Assembly: GCF_026967935.1 (NCBI RefSeq)
Contig: NZ_JAPVBL010000002.1
Location: 310,001-374,000, forward strand
Source: Modestobacter sp. VKM Ac-2982
Lineage (GTDB): Bacteria; Actinomycetota; Actinomycetes; Mycobacteriales; Geodermatophilaceae
DNA length: 64,000 bases
Reading direction: 5' to 3'
This document shows positions 51,225 to 59,578 of the stretch, piece after piece. The stretch's first letter is position 1. Every line of letters begins with the position of its first letter. The translations under genes and the position numbers were made by a program. Under the pieces are notes generated by a model. It had not been told where the DNA came from, did not search any database, and saw only the letters and a program-made list of their open reading frames with translations.

Positions 51225-51614
51225 TCACCCGTCGGCGTGGTGGTCGAGCACCTCGGCCTCGCGCCGGAGCCGGCCGGCGGCCTCGTGCTGCCCGAGGCCG
51301 TCGTAACGGTCGGCCTCGGTCCGGCGGTCCGTGGTCTCTGCGCGCAGGAGGGCGCGGACATCGCCGATCGACAGGGCGCGGCGGTCCGCCTCGGTGGAAC
51401 CGACCCCGGTCCGGGTGCCGGCGAGGTGTGCGTTCGTGGCTCCGGTCGCGGTCTCCGGCGCGACGACGGCCTCGGCGTTGTCGATCGCCGCCAGGGCGCT
51501 GCGGAGCGCGGCGACGGCGTCGGCCCGGCGCGACCTCATCGCGGCGACGAGCTCCGTGCGCAGCGCCGCACGCAGCGACCGCGCGTCGTCGGTGGAGTCG
51601 GTGTTCCCGTCCAT
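51225..51614 (-). CDS. GatB/YqeY-domain protein
   Basis: 129-residue helical protein: LRAALRTELVAAMRSRRADAVAALRSALAAIDNAEA matches the YqeY/GatB tail domain, which binds tRNA-like structures in GatB. The rest is charged and coiled-coil-like (RREAEVLDHHADG). ATG at 51614 with GGAGG upstream. Function of free-standing versions is unknown. Confidence 0.8.
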   Translation of the reverse strand: MDGNTDSTDDARSLRAALRTELVAAMRSRRADAVAALRSALAAIDNAEAVVAPETATGATNAHLAGTRTGVGSTEADRRALSIGDVRALLRAETTDRRTEADRYDGLGQHEAAGRLRREAEVLDHHADG

Positions 51615-51814
51615 CCGTCCTCCCTGCCTCTGCCGGTGTGGTCCACGGTCCCGCCGCAGCCGGTCGGGTCTGGTCGAGAGCACCCTCCCAGCCGCCGGGC
51701 CGATCATCAGCTGAGTTCTGTCGCTGGGGGACGGCGGCGCTGCCCGGCCGTGTCCCCGGTTCGAGGGAGTCGGTCCTTGGTGCCGTGCCGGACGACGGGC
51801 ACACTCCCGACGTG

Positions 51815-53389
51815 ATGGACGACGGCCAGGCGACGACCGACCCCGACACCGACCCTGGCGTCGGGCTCCCCGCCTCCCGTGACGGAGGTGCCGTCCCGCC
51901 GGAGGCGGGTGCGCGCATGTTGATCCCGGGGGAGACCTGCTGGCGGATCGAGCGGGCCGACCGCTTCGCCGTCTTCGTCGACGCGGCCGAGTACTTCGCC
52001 ACCCTCAAGCGTGCCGTGCTGAGCGCCGAACGGCGGGTGCTGTTCATCGGCTGGGACTTCGACCCGCGCATCCGGCTGGACCCCCTCGCCGGCGGCCGGC
52101 CGAAGGACGACCGGCTCGGCGCCGTGCTGGAACGGGCGGTGGCGCAGAACCCGCAGCTGGAGATCGGCGTCCTCCAGTGGGACCTCGGCATGCTCCGCGC
52201 GCTCGGCCGGGGACTGCAGCCCATCGTGCTGCTGGACCGGCGCACCTCCGACCGCCTCACCCTGGCCATCGACACCCACCACCCGGTCGGCGGGGCACAC
52301 CACCAGAAGATCGTGGTCATCGACGACTGCCTGGCCTTCACCGGCGGCATCGACGTCACCGCCGACCGGTGGGACACCCCCGACCACGCCGACGTCAACC
52401 CGCACCGGCGTTCCCCGGCCCCCGGCCGGGCCGAGGGGCGGCTGGCCGGACCGTGGCACGACGCGACGAGCATGCTGACCGGGCCCGCTGCCCGCGCCGT
52501 CGCCGAGCTCGCCCGCACCCGGTGGGAGAGCGGCACCGGGGAGCGTCTGGAGCCGCTGACCGAGGAGCGGACGTGCTGGCCCGAGGAGGTCGAGCCGCTG
52601 CTCACCGACGTCGACGTCGCCATCGCCCGCACCCGGCCCGAACACGACGGCGCGGAGCTGGTGCACGAGATCGAGCTGCTGTGGCTCGCCGGCATCGCCG
52701 CCGCCCGACGGTCGATCTACGTGGAGAGCCAGTACTTCGCCAGCCGCCGGATCGCCGAGGCGATCGCCGAGCGGCTGCGTGAGCCCGACGGCCCGGAGGT
52801 CGTCGTGCTCAACCCGTGGACCGCCGACGGCTGGCTGTCGGAGAAGGCGATGGGCACCGCGCGCGCCCTGGTGCTGGAGATCGTCCGCGAGGCCGACGTC
52901 CACGACCGGTTCCGGCTCTACTGTCCGGTGACCGAGCAGCGCGAGCCGATCTACGTGCACGCCAAGGTGGCCGTCGTCGACGACCGCCTGCTCCGGCTGG
53001 GCTCCAGCAACCTGAACAACCGGTCGATGGGCCTGGACACCGAGTGCGACCTGGCGATCGAGGCGGTCGAGGGCCGGGCGGGCGCCGACCGGGTGGCCGC
53101 GACCATCCTCGCCTTCCGTGACCGGCTGCTCGCCGAGCACCTCGGGTGCACGCCGGACGACGTCGCCGCCGCTGTCGCCGACACCGGCTCGCTGGTGCAG
53201 GGCATCGAGCGGCTGCGCCGGCCGACCGGTCGTTCCGTGGTGCTCTTCGAGCCGCCGGAGCTCGGTCCGGTCGACCGGGCGCTCGCCGAGTCCGAGGTGC
53301 TGGACCGCGAGAAGACCCCCAACCGCTGGCGTCGGGTCGAACGGTGGTTCGCCGGCGGTCGGCGACCGCGGAACCGGGTCCGCCCCTGA
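51815..53389 (+). CDS. Phospholipase D-family protein
   Basis: 524-residue protein with two HKD motifs: HHQKIVVIDD (His163, Lys165, Asp170) and VHAKVAVVDD (His382, Lys384, Asp389), each followed by GG/SSN blocks (FTGGIDVTADRW; LGSSNLNNRSMGLDTE). Such enzymes hydrolyse or transfer phosphatidyl groups, or form cardiolipin. No signal peptide. The start is uncertain: ATG at 51815 lacks a clear ribosome site and a GTG lies directly before it. A 27-codon gene follows 82 bases downstream. Confidence 0.88.
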   Translation: MDDGQATTDPDTDPGVGLPASRDGGAVPPEAGARMLIPGETCWRIERADRFAVFVDAAEYFATLKRAVLSAERRVLFIGWDFDPRIRLDPLAGGRPKDDRLGAVLERAVAQNPQLEIGVLQWDLGMLRALGRGLQPIVLLDRRTSDRLTLAIDTHHPVGGAHHQKIVVIDDCLAFTGGIDVTADRWDTPDHADVNPHRRSPAPGRAEGRLAGPWHDATSMLTGPAARAVAELARTRWESGTGERLEPLTEERTCWPEEVEPLLTDVDVAIARTRPEHDGAELVHEIELLWLAGIAAARRSIYVESQYFASRRIAEAIAERLREPDGPEVVVLNPWTADGWLSEKAMGTARALVLEIVREADVHDRFRLYCPVTEQREPIYVHAKVAVVDDRLLRLGSSNLNNRSMGLDTECDLAIEAVEGRAGADRVAATILAFRDRLLAEHLGCTPDDVAAAVADTGSLVQGIERLRRPTGRSVVLFEPPELGPVDRALAESEVLDREKTPNRWRRVERWFAGGRRPRNRVRP

Positions 53390-53471
53390 CCTCGCGGCTG
53401 CGCCGGCTCGTACATGGACTGCGCAGTCCCTGGGTATGGCCTGGTCCAACCGACCCGGAGGAGGAATCGAC

Positions 53472-53555
53472 ATGGGGATCGTGTCCGGACTGATCAAGGC
53501 CAACCTGCTCAAGAAGCTGCTCAGCCGCCTCACCGGCAGCCGTCGCAGCAACTGA
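53472..53555 (+). CDS. Small basic amphipathic peptide (27 aa)
   Basis: ATG at 53472 is preceded by a very strong ribosome site (GGAGGAGGAATCGAC). The product begins MGIVSGLIKANLLKKLLSRL and ends with a basic, Arg-rich tail; residues 5-20 would form an amphipathic helix with Lys/Arg on one face. It is followed by three hairpins. Size and charge resemble membrane-active peptides or small membrane regulators. Being only 27 codons, it needs expression evidence, but the ribosome site is hard to explain otherwise. Confidence 0.55.
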   Translation: MGIVSGLIKANLLKKLLSRLTGSRRSN

Positions 53556-53563
53556 GCCACCCC

Positions 53564-53640
53564 GACCGGCGGCGCCGGTCGGAGCCGGTGCCTGCAGGCA
53601 CCGGGCACCAGCCCCCGCGGCGTGACGCCGCGGGGGCTGG
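53564..53640 (+). terminator. Triple hairpin terminator after the small peptide gene
   Basis: Three consecutive inverted repeats: GACCGGC/GCCGGTC (53564-53580), CCGGTGCC/GGCACCGG around TGCA (53585-53604), and a perfect 16-base stem (53608-53623 with 53625-53640). Together they strongly insulate the next, convergent gene. Confidence 0.75.
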
Positions 53641-53687
53641 TCCGTGTCCGGGGGCCGCAGTCACCCGGGGACGTGGGGCGGCCGACG

Positions 53688-54557
53688 TCAGCGCGGGGCC
53701 GTCAGGGACGGTCCAGAGTCGGCCAGGAACGCCTCCAACGACCGCGCCGGCCGTCGGGTCACGTGCTGGACGGCGTCGGTCACGACGGCGAAGCTGCCGG
53801 CCTGCACGCGCTCGAACGTCACCTCGGTGATCTCCCGCTCGAAGCCCTCGGTCCCGGCCAGCGCCTCGGCGATGGTGATCTCCCGGTGGGCCATGGAGCG
53901 ACCGGTGGCCCGGGAGATCAGCTCCGCGGTGCGGGGCAGTGAGAGCGCCGCCGGACCGGTGAGCTCGTACACCTGGCCGGCGTGCCCCTCCTCGAGCAGC
54001 GCACGCTCGGCCACTGCGGCGATGTCCCGGGCATCGATCCACGCGAGGCTCGCGCCCCCACTGGCGAACGGCAGCTCGCCGGTGCCGGTGAGCTGGTCGA
54101 GGTAGAAGCGTGGGTCGGTGAGCACCTGCATGAACCAGCTCGGCCGCAGCACCGTCCAGCTGTGGCTGCCGGTGCGCACCGCGCGTTCGGCCCGCGGCGC
54201 CCACCCGGCCGGACCGGTGTGGTCGGCGTCCTGTTCGGACAGCAGGACGACGTGCGCCCGGGGTGGCGTCACCTCGAGGAGCGCCCCGATCAGCTCCGGC
54301 GCGTCCGCACGATCGGACCGGACGACGAAGAGCGCGTCGGCGCCGCTGGTCGCCGCGGGCCAGCCGGCCGGCCGGTCCCAGGAGAACTCGATCGGCCGGA
54401 CCCCGGCCACGGCCACCGACTCCGGGTTGCTGCTGCCGCCGAGCACCTCGACGCCCGGCCGGGCGACGAGCAGCTCCGCCAGCGGGGCGCCGGTCTTGCC
54501 GCGCACCCCGGTGACCAGGACGCGGGTGATCGCCGTGCTCCCGTGTTCGACCGCCAT
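53688..54557 (-). CDS. NmrA-like NAD(P)-binding protein
   Basis: 289-residue atypical SDR: VLVTGVRGKTGAPLAELLVAR (dinucleotide loop), VLRPSWFMQVL and AWIDARDIAAVAERALLEEG. Likely NAD(P)H-sensing or quinone-reducing. ATG at 54557. Divergent from the MarR gene with an operator-like palindrome between them, the usual layout for a MarR-controlled stress reductase. Confidence 0.87.
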   Translation of the reverse strand: MAVEHGSTAITRVLVTGVRGKTGAPLAELLVARPGVEVLGGSSNPESVAVAGVRPIEFSWDRPAGWPAATSGADALFVVRSDRADAPELIGALLEVTPPRAHVVLLSEQDADHTGPAGWAPRAERAVRTGSHSWTVLRPSWFMQVLTDPRFYLDQLTGTGELPFASGGASLAWIDARDIAAVAERALLEEGHAGQVYELTGPAALSLPRTAELISRATGRSMAHREITIAEALAGTEGFEREITEVTFERVQAGSFAVVTDAVQHVTRRPARSLEAFLADSGPSLTAPR

Positions 54558-54576
54558 CTGGATCTCCTCCGATTGA

Positions 54577-54589
54577 TTGAGTCACTCAA
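54577..54589. promoter_or_regulatory. MarR-type operator between divergent nmrA-like and marR genes
   Basis: Perfect palindrome TTGAGT-c-ACTCAA 20 bases from the nmrA-like ATG. A weaker related site (ACTT...AAGT) overlaps the marR promoter near 54615-54632. The MarR protein probably represses both genes. Confidence 0.55.
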
Positions 54590-54644
54590 GTTCTTGCTGT
54601 CATGGTGGCACGACTACTTCAGTCCATCAAGTAACCTCGGCGCC

Positions 54645-55079
54645 GTGGCAGAGGACGCGAGCGCGCTGCAGCAGCAGGTGTGGGACTTCGTGTACGCCTA
54701 CGACGCGGCGTACGACCGCGCGGCGCAGGCGGTCGGGTTGAGCGCTGCCCAGGCCTGCCTGCTCGGCCAGCTCACCGTGGGGGAGCGGGCGATGGGGGAG
54801 CTCGCCGTCGAGCTGCTCTGCGACCCGTCGAACGTCACCCAGCTCGTCGCCCGGCTGGAGGCCCGCGGGCTGGTGACCCGGGTGCCCGACCCGGCGGACC
54901 GGCGGGTCAAGCGCGTCTCGATCACCCCGGCCGGGCGGCGCGAGCACCACGCCGTCCGGCGTGCCTTCGACTTCCCCGACGACCGGCTCGGCCGTCTGGA
55001 CGAGGGGGAGCAGCTGCAGTTGTCCTCGCTGCTGGCGAAGCTGTTGGATCGTCCCGGCCAAGATGCGGCGGGAGAGTGA
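54645..55079 (+). CDS. MarR-family regulator (intact copy; leaderless)
   Basis: 144-residue MarR protein: helix-turn-helix GELAVELLCDPSNVTQLVARLEARGL and wing VTRVPDPADRRVKRVSITPAG, then a dimer helix ending FPDDRLGRLDEGEQLQLSSL. TAACCT at 54632-54637 lies 7 bases before the GTG, indicating a leaderless mRNA. Its C-terminal part has a decayed duplicate at 56719-56889. Confidence 0.88.
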   Translation: MAEDASALQQQVWDFVYAYDAAYDRAAQAVGLSAAQACLLGQLTVGERAMGELAVELLCDPSNVTQLVARLEARGLVTRVPDPADRRVKRVSITPAGRREHHAVRRAFDFPDDRLGRLDEGEQLQLSSLLAKLLDRPGQDAAGE

Positions 55080-55122
55080 GAGCCCACCGCCCCGGATCGG
55101 GGAAACCGCTCGTGACGGGGTC

Positions 55123-55245
55123 GTGACCGAAGGGATCGACCAGTTCGGCAGCGCCGCTCGGCGTCGGTGCCGTGGCGGCCACGTCCGGGGTGGCTCCGCG
55201 TCCTCGGGGTGACGCTCTCCACAGCCGGGAGGGAGTCACGAGGCG
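55123..55245 (+). pseudogene. MerR-family regulator fragment, copy A (decayed)
   Basis: Directly after marR. After shifting frame, it reads SAAPLGVGAVAATSGVAPRP, matching STAPLGVGAAAARLGVAPET of copy B at 56897. The two DNA copies align from the common CCACCGCCCCGG upstream through GATCGACC and beyond; copy A lacks 2 bases near 55135, which breaks the frame, and homology fades near 55245. A dead 5' remnant of a MerR gene. Confidence 0.65.
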
Positions 55246-55730
55246 TTCGGCGTCGGAGGGCAATCCGGTTCACGCCCGAGGCCGAGTCACAGACCGTCTT
55301 CGCAGCGGTCGGGCGACCTGGTCACCGCGGACGAGGGCGACCTGGCCAGAGCCCAGCGGGGCCGGGGTGGAGCGCCGTCGCGCCGGAGGGGCCGGTCCCT
55401 TTCGCGTCCGGGGCCACCGACAGGCCGCCCCTCACCGCCGACGGCGAGGTGCCCCGGCGGACGCAGTGGCGAGGGAACCGGAGGTCGCGCCGCCGGTCGA
55501 CCGCTCTCAGAGCAGCGACGCGCGCGCTTCCGCGCGCGCCTTCACCGGGCGGTGCTGAGCGGATCTGTCGGGGGAGCTGTGCTCGGAGGCGCTCTTCACC
55601 GTCGCACGGGAGGCCTGCCCAGGAGGAGGACAGCCCGGCAGGCGCCGGGGACGGCGGTGCGGGCCGTGCACGCGGAGGGGCGCTCCGGCCCGAGCAGGCG
55701 GGAAGAGTCCCGTGCAGCAGTGTCCGGCGG
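55246..55730. other. Non-coding remnant region
   Basis: About 485 bases without a convincing gene; frames here are open only because of GC content. One hairpin stands out, GCGCGCGC-TTCC-GCGCGCGC (55520-55539). Probably decayed sequence between the two copies of a duplicated segment. Confidence 0.5.
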
Positions 55731-56486
55731 TCAGGGCGTGCCGGCGTCCACCCGTGTCTCGGCACGGCCCGCACGACCGCGCCGGCGGCGCCTGGCAGCA
55801 ACGGTGAGGTAGCCGCTGACCGCCAGGTAGTACACCAGGTAGGCGAGTGAGACGGTCACCAAGATCGGGTCCACGGACGGGAACTGGAGGAGGAGCAGCG
55901 CATACGTGCCGATCCAGATCGCGGTGAGCACCAGGCTGAGGGGTCTGAACGTCTGAGTGCGTGAGGGGTACAGGTAGCGCACCGGCACGAACACCAGGAT
56001 CGAGCAGACGACCAGGATGGTCGCGACGGTGACCCGGTCGAGTTCGAGCACGATGACGTAGAAGGCGACGACGTTCCAGTAGCTGGGGAACCCGAGGAAC
56101 GTGTGGTCCTCGGTCTTCGCGTCCACCCGGCAGAACTGGTAGCTGGAGGAGAGCAGCGGCAGGGCGGCCAGCACCCACCCGGACGCTCCATCCGGCAGGG
56201 CCCCGGTCGTCCAGAGGAGGACCACGGGGGCGAAGACGTAGGTCAGGTAGTCGACGATGTCGTCGAGGCGGGCGCCGTCGAACCAGGGGATGGTCTCCTT
56301 CACCCGCGCGCCGCGGGCGAGCATCCCGTCCGTGCCATCGACGACGAGTGCGACCAGGCCGATCCAGAGGGCCATGACCACGTGACCGTCGAACGCAGCC
56401 AGCACGATGAGCAGCGCGAGCACGGAGCCGCTCGCTGTGTACACGTGCACGAGTGCGCCTGCCAGGCGCCGACTCAGGGAGAACAA
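55731..56486 (-). CDS. pcs: CDP-alcohol phosphatidyltransferase, phosphatidylcholine-synthase-like
   Basis: 251-residue, about eight-helix membrane enzyme. The CDP-alcohol motif is present in the Pcs form (VDGTDGMLARGARVKETIPW then FDGARLDDIVDYLTY), with the longer spacing seen in phosphatidylcholine synthase, which joins CDP-diacylglycerol and choline. SYQFCRVDAKTEDHTFLGFPSYWN is another Pcs-like block. The start is a TTG at 56486 without a clear ribosome site. It lies on the opposite strand between the two decayed MarR-MerR copies, so it may have been inserted there. Confidence 0.8.
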   Translation of the reverse strand: MFSLSRRLAGALVHVYTASGSVLALLIVLAAFDGHVVMALWIGLVALVVDGTDGMLARGARVKETIPWFDGARLDDIVDYLTYVFAPVVLLWTTGALPDGASGWVLAALPLLSSSYQFCRVDAKTEDHTFLGFPSYWNVVAFYVIVLELDRVTVATILVVCSILVFVPVRYLYPSRTQTFRPLSLVLTAIWIGTYALLLLQFPSVDPILVTVSLAYLVYYLAVSGYLTVAARRRRRGRAGRAETRVDAGTP

Positions 56487-56718
56487 CTGCGGCCAACCGC
56501 CTCTGGGTCCGGGGACGGAGCGGAGCCGGTGACCCCGTCCGGGTGGCGTGTCCTGCTACGGGGACCTTTCCATGCCCGCGGCTCGTCGGCCGGATGACCG
56601 TGTCGCGCAGGCCGGATCGTCCGCTCTCGCTGGGGCGGCGGGTGCTGAATCGGCGCCAGCATGGCCCAGACCGGGCCCCTCCCACTCGCGATCCACGTCA
56701 TGACTCCGTCCGCTCCGC

Positions 56719-56889
56719 GTGCGCCGGTTCCGGCAGGGCCCGCGCGAGTTCCCCGAGGACCGGCTGGGCAACCTGACGGGGGAGGAGCAACGGCAGCTGT
56801 CCGCGCTGTTGGCGAAGGTGCTGGCTCCCGGCTCCGGCACTCCCGGAGGGAGTGGGTCCACCGCCCCGGGCGCCGAACGCCCCTCATGA
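56719..56889 (+). pseudogene. MarR C-terminal fragment (duplicate of 54645-55079)
   Basis: Open frame of 56 codons containing FPEDRLGNLTGEEQRQLSAL followed by LAKVLAP, closely matching FPDDRLGRLDEGEQLQLSSL then LAKLLDR at the end of the intact MarR. The DNA-binding domain is missing; nothing recognisable lies upstream. A truncated duplicate. Confidence 0.75.
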
Positions 56890-56896
56890 TGGGGGC

Positions 56897-57146
56897 GTGG
56901 TCGACGGGCGATCGACCGGTTCGACAGCACCGCTGGGCGTAGGAGCCGCGGCCGCCCGACTGGGCGTGGCCCCCGAGACGCTGCGCAGCTGGGGCCGTCG
57001 CTACGGGCTGGCGCCCAGCGGGCGCACCGCCGGGGGGCACCGGAGGTACGACGACGAGGACATGGCCCGGCTGGTCCTCATGCAAGGGCTCGTCGCCTCC
57101 GGTACGGCCCCCGCCGAGGCGGCCCGCCAGGTCCTCGCGGGTGACT
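56897..57146 (+). pseudogene. MerR-family regulator N-terminal fragment, copy B
   Basis: About 83 codons from GTG 56897: an intact MerR DNA-binding domain (APLGVGAAAARLGVAPETLR; SWGRRYGLAPSGRTAGGHRR; YDDEDMARLVLMQGLVASG) of the LitR/CarH-like type, but the effector domain is gone. At about 57146 the sequence switches to a different gene (Brp/Blh 3' end). The domain could still be translated, so a residual DNA-binding peptide is possible, but it looks like a truncated gene. Confidence 0.75.
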
Positions 57147-57269
57147 CCCAGCCGCTGGGTGGCGGTGAGCGCGGCGCTCGCCGTCCTGGTGGCGCTTACC
57201 TTCCCGCACGTCCTGACCGTCCAGGCGCTGGACCGCTGGGCCGCCGAGCAGGGCCGCACCGGCCCCTGA
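57147..57269 (+). pseudogene. Brp/Blh carotene dioxygenase C-terminal fragment
   Basis: The last 40 or so codons of a Brp/Blh gene in a new frame: SAALAVLVALTFPHVLTVQA then LDR, matching AGALAVLLGLTVPHMAVVTL then LDR at the end of the intact blh at 61530-62507. It is joined directly to the MerR fragment, so everything between the MerR effector domain and the Brp C-terminus has been lost. Confidence 0.75.
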
Positions 57270-57347
57270 CCGGTGGGACCGCGTCCCCGCGGCCCTTGGC
57301 AGGCGGTGTGCGACAGCGGATCATCCGTCGCAGCGGCGGGAGGTGTG

Positions 57348-58196
57348 GTGATCCAGTCCCCGGAACCGGTCGAGCTCCGCCCGGGTCTCCTCGTGACCCC
57401 GGTGCAGCGGCAGGTCGAGGAGGCGCTCGTCCCGGCGGCGGCGGAGCACCGCGTCCTGGTGAACGTGGGCCGGCCCTACCGCCTGCTGGAGACCCTGGAC
57501 TCCCGGGAGCGCGCCACCGCAGGCCTGCCCGGGGACGTCGCCGTCGTGCCGGCCGGGTTCGACCTGGCGGCCCGGTCGCGGGACGGCACCCCGCAGGGCG
57601 TCTCCACCGTCGTGGTCGCCGTGGCCCCGCAGGTGCTGGACGAGGCGCTGAGCGCGGCCGGGAGCCACCGGACGCCGGGCCTCACTCCGGTCGTGGGCGC
57701 ACGCTCCCCGGCCGTCGCACCCCTGACGCGGCTCCTGCAGGCCGGGCTGGACGACACCTCCGGTCTCGGCCGGCTGGCGCTGGAGTCGACGGGGCTGGCG
57801 CTGGTCGCCGCCCTCGCGCGGGACCACACCTCGGCCCGGACGCCGACCACCCCAGCGCCGGCCGGGCTCTCCCGGGGTCAGCTGGAGCGGGTGGTCCGGC
57901 ACGTCGAGGAGGACCTGGCGGGGCCGCTGTCCGTCGCCGAGCTGGCCGCACTGGCCGCCGTGAGCGAGTTCCACTTCAGCCGGCAGTTCCGCGCCGCGAC
58001 CGGGGCGAGCCCGCACCAGTACGTGCTCAGCCGGCGGTTGGCCCGGGCCCGCCAGCTGCTGACCTCGACCGACCTCCCGATCGCGGCCGTCGCCGCGCGG
58101 TGCGGGTTCGCCGACCAGAGCCACCTGACCCGGCACCTGCGGCGGGCGGGCGGTGCCACCCCGGCCGCGGTGCGTGCGGCCGGCCGCGGTCGCTGA
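57348..58196 (+). CDS. AraC-family regulator with cupin-like N-terminus
   Basis: 282 residues. N-terminal sensor-like domain (RPGLLVTPVQRQVEEALVPA) and C-terminal AraC double helix-turn-helix (LSVAELAALAAVSEFHFSRQFRAATG; LPIAAVAARCGFADQSHLTRHLRRA). GGGAGG supports the GTG at 57348. It probably controls itself or the NTF2-like gene downstream. Confidence 0.87.
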   Translation: MIQSPEPVELRPGLLVTPVQRQVEEALVPAAAEHRVLVNVGRPYRLLETLDSRERATAGLPGDVAVVPAGFDLAARSRDGTPQGVSTVVVAVAPQVLDEALSAAGSHRTPGLTPVVGARSPAVAPLTRLLQAGLDDTSGLGRLALESTGLALVAALARDHTSARTPTTPAPAGLSRGQLERVVRHVEEDLAGPLSVAELAALAAVSEFHFSRQFRAATGASPHQYVLSRRLARARQLLTSTDLPIAAVAARCGFADQSHLTRHLRRAGGATPAAVRAAGRGR

Positions 58197-58290
58197 GCAG
58201 GAACGTCCCAGGACCGAGCAGGAACGTGCACGCCCTGCCGCGGCCGTCGGCGGGACCGTGGTCCCACCGACAGAGCGGAGGAGGGCGACG

Positions 58291-58713
58291 ATGCAACAGG
58301 CAGAGCAGGACCTGACGCTGGTGCGTGAGGTGTACACGGCGTTCGAACGGGCGGACGTCCCGCGGATCATGGCGCTGTTCGCCGACGACGGGACGGTGAC
58401 CCAGTCCCCGGAGCTGCCCTGGGGCGGCGTCCACGTCGGGCACGAGGGGCTCGGGCACTTCCTCGCCACGCTGACCGGTCACCTCGACTCGCACCCGGAG
58501 ACCGAGCGGTTGTTCGCCGCCGGCTCCGGCCACGTGGTCCAGGTCGGGCGGACCCGCGGTGTGGTGCGGGCGACCGGCGCACCGTTCGACGTGCCCGAGG
58601 TGCACGTCTTCACCGTCTCCGGCGGCCGGGTGCAGCGCTTCGAGGCCTACCTGGACACCGCGGCCATGCGCGCGGCGCTGGCCGCCCCGGTCCGCGTCCC
58701 CGCCGGGACCTGA
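58291..58713 (+). CDS. SnoaL/NTF2-like protein
   Basis: 140-residue cone-shaped NTF2-like fold: LVREVYTAFERADVPRIMALFADDGTVTQ, GHEGLGHFLATLTGHL, FDVPEVHVFTVSGGRVQRFE. Members include polyketide cyclases, isomerases and ligand-binding proteins. GGAGGAGG before the ATG. The substrate is unknown; the AraC gene 95 bases upstream is a plausible regulator. Confidence 0.85.
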   Translation: MQQAEQDLTLVREVYTAFERADVPRIMALFADDGTVTQSPELPWGGVHVGHEGLGHFLATLTGHLDSHPETERLFAAGSGHVVQVGRTRGVVRATGAPFDVPEVHVFTVSGGRVQRFEAYLDTAAMRAALAAPVRVPAGT

Positions 58714-58749
58714 CCGGCGCCGCCGCGGTCGTCGGGCACCATCCGGCGG

Positions 58750-58799
58750 CAGTGGTGCGCTGCCTCAGTGGTGCGTTGCCTCAGTGGTGCGTTGCCTCA
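58750..58799. repeat. Three 16-bp tandem repeats carrying stop codons
   Basis: Three copies of CAGTGGTGCGYTGCCT (58750-58797). Minus-strand TGA codons fall at 58765, 58781 and 58797, one in each frame since 16 is not a multiple of 3. The last one ends the coiled-coil gene. Confidence 0.8.
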
Positions 58800-59528
58800 G
58801 CGGGACGGGGGACGGACGTCGGCGCTGGCCGAGGAGGGCGGTGGCGCAGCGGACGGGGGAGGCAGCAGGGGCGTCACCGGTGGGGCGGTGAGCTCCTGGT
58901 AGGCGGCGGTGTGCGCGCGCAGCGCGGTGACCGCGTCGGCGACGTCGGCCGTCGTCCGGCTGGTCGGGGCGACGGCCCGCTCCGCCTGGAGCACCGCGTC
59001 GCAGACGTCGGCGACCGTGTCCAGGTACGCCCGGGCCTCCGGTCCCGGGTCGTCCCGGTCCATCGGCTCCGGGGCCAGGGCCCGCTGCCGCAGGCGCTGC
59101 TCGAGCCGGCCGCCCTCGGCCTCCAGCGACGGGAGCAGGTCCGGCACCTCGCCGAGGTGGGCCCCGGCGGCCTGCGCGGCAGCCACCTGGCGGCGCAGCC
59201 GGTCACGGGCGCGGGCGACCTCGAGCTGGAGCTCCGCGGCCGTGCGCCGCCGGCCCGGCGGCAGGCGGCGGGCAGCGACCGCGGTGGCGCCCTGCGCGCC
59301 GAGCTCGCGGCCGCGTGAGGCGAGTTCCCGGCTCCGGGCCACGAGGGGGCTCCGCCGCACCCGTCGGACGACCAGCCACCCGGCGAGCAGGGCCACCAGC
59401 AGGAAGGTCACGAGCACGCCCCCGAGGACGGCGAGCACCGTGCTGTCGAGTGAGAGCAGCCAGGACAGCTCGTCGTCGGCCCGCACGTCCAGTGCGCCGG
59501 CCGGGCTGGTCGGCAGCGGGGTGGTCAT
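58797..59528 (-). CDS. Single-span membrane protein with coiled coil
   Basis: 243-residue hypothetical. One membrane segment (VLAVLGGVLVTFLLVALLAG, residues about 35-55), then a long charged, probably coiled-coil region (RSRELASRGRELGAQ; RTAAELQLEVARARDRLRRQ) and a Pro-rich tail. GAGGAG lies 5 bases before the ATG. A DosR-like box is 51 bases upstream. Family not recognised. Confidence 0.72.
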   Translation of the reverse strand: MTTPLPTSPAGALDVRADDELSWLLSLDSTVLAVLGGVLVTFLLVALLAGWLVVRRVRRSPLVARSRELASRGRELGAQGATAVAARRLPPGRRRTAAELQLEVARARDRLRRQVAAAQAAGAHLGEVPDLLPSLEAEGGRLEQRLRQRALAPEPMDRDDPGPEARAYLDTVADVCDAVLQAERAVAPTSRTTADVADAVTALRAHTAAYQELTAPPVTPLLPPPSAAPPPSSASADVRPPSR

Positions 59529-59578
59529 GGTGCTCCTCGGAGGGACGACGGGCCCGTCGTCCAGACGACGATCGGCTG

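Noticed and set aside
57278..57291. Possible fifth DosR-like box (GGGACCGCGTCCC)
   Set aside because: The half-sites are three bases apart rather than four, and it lies in the remnant region without a fitting gene.
56852..58315. 487-codon frame starting with a real MerR domain
   Set aside because: Only the first 85 or so codons are MerR-like; the rest is a shadow of the AraC gene, so it is a truncated MerR fragment, not a long fusion protein.
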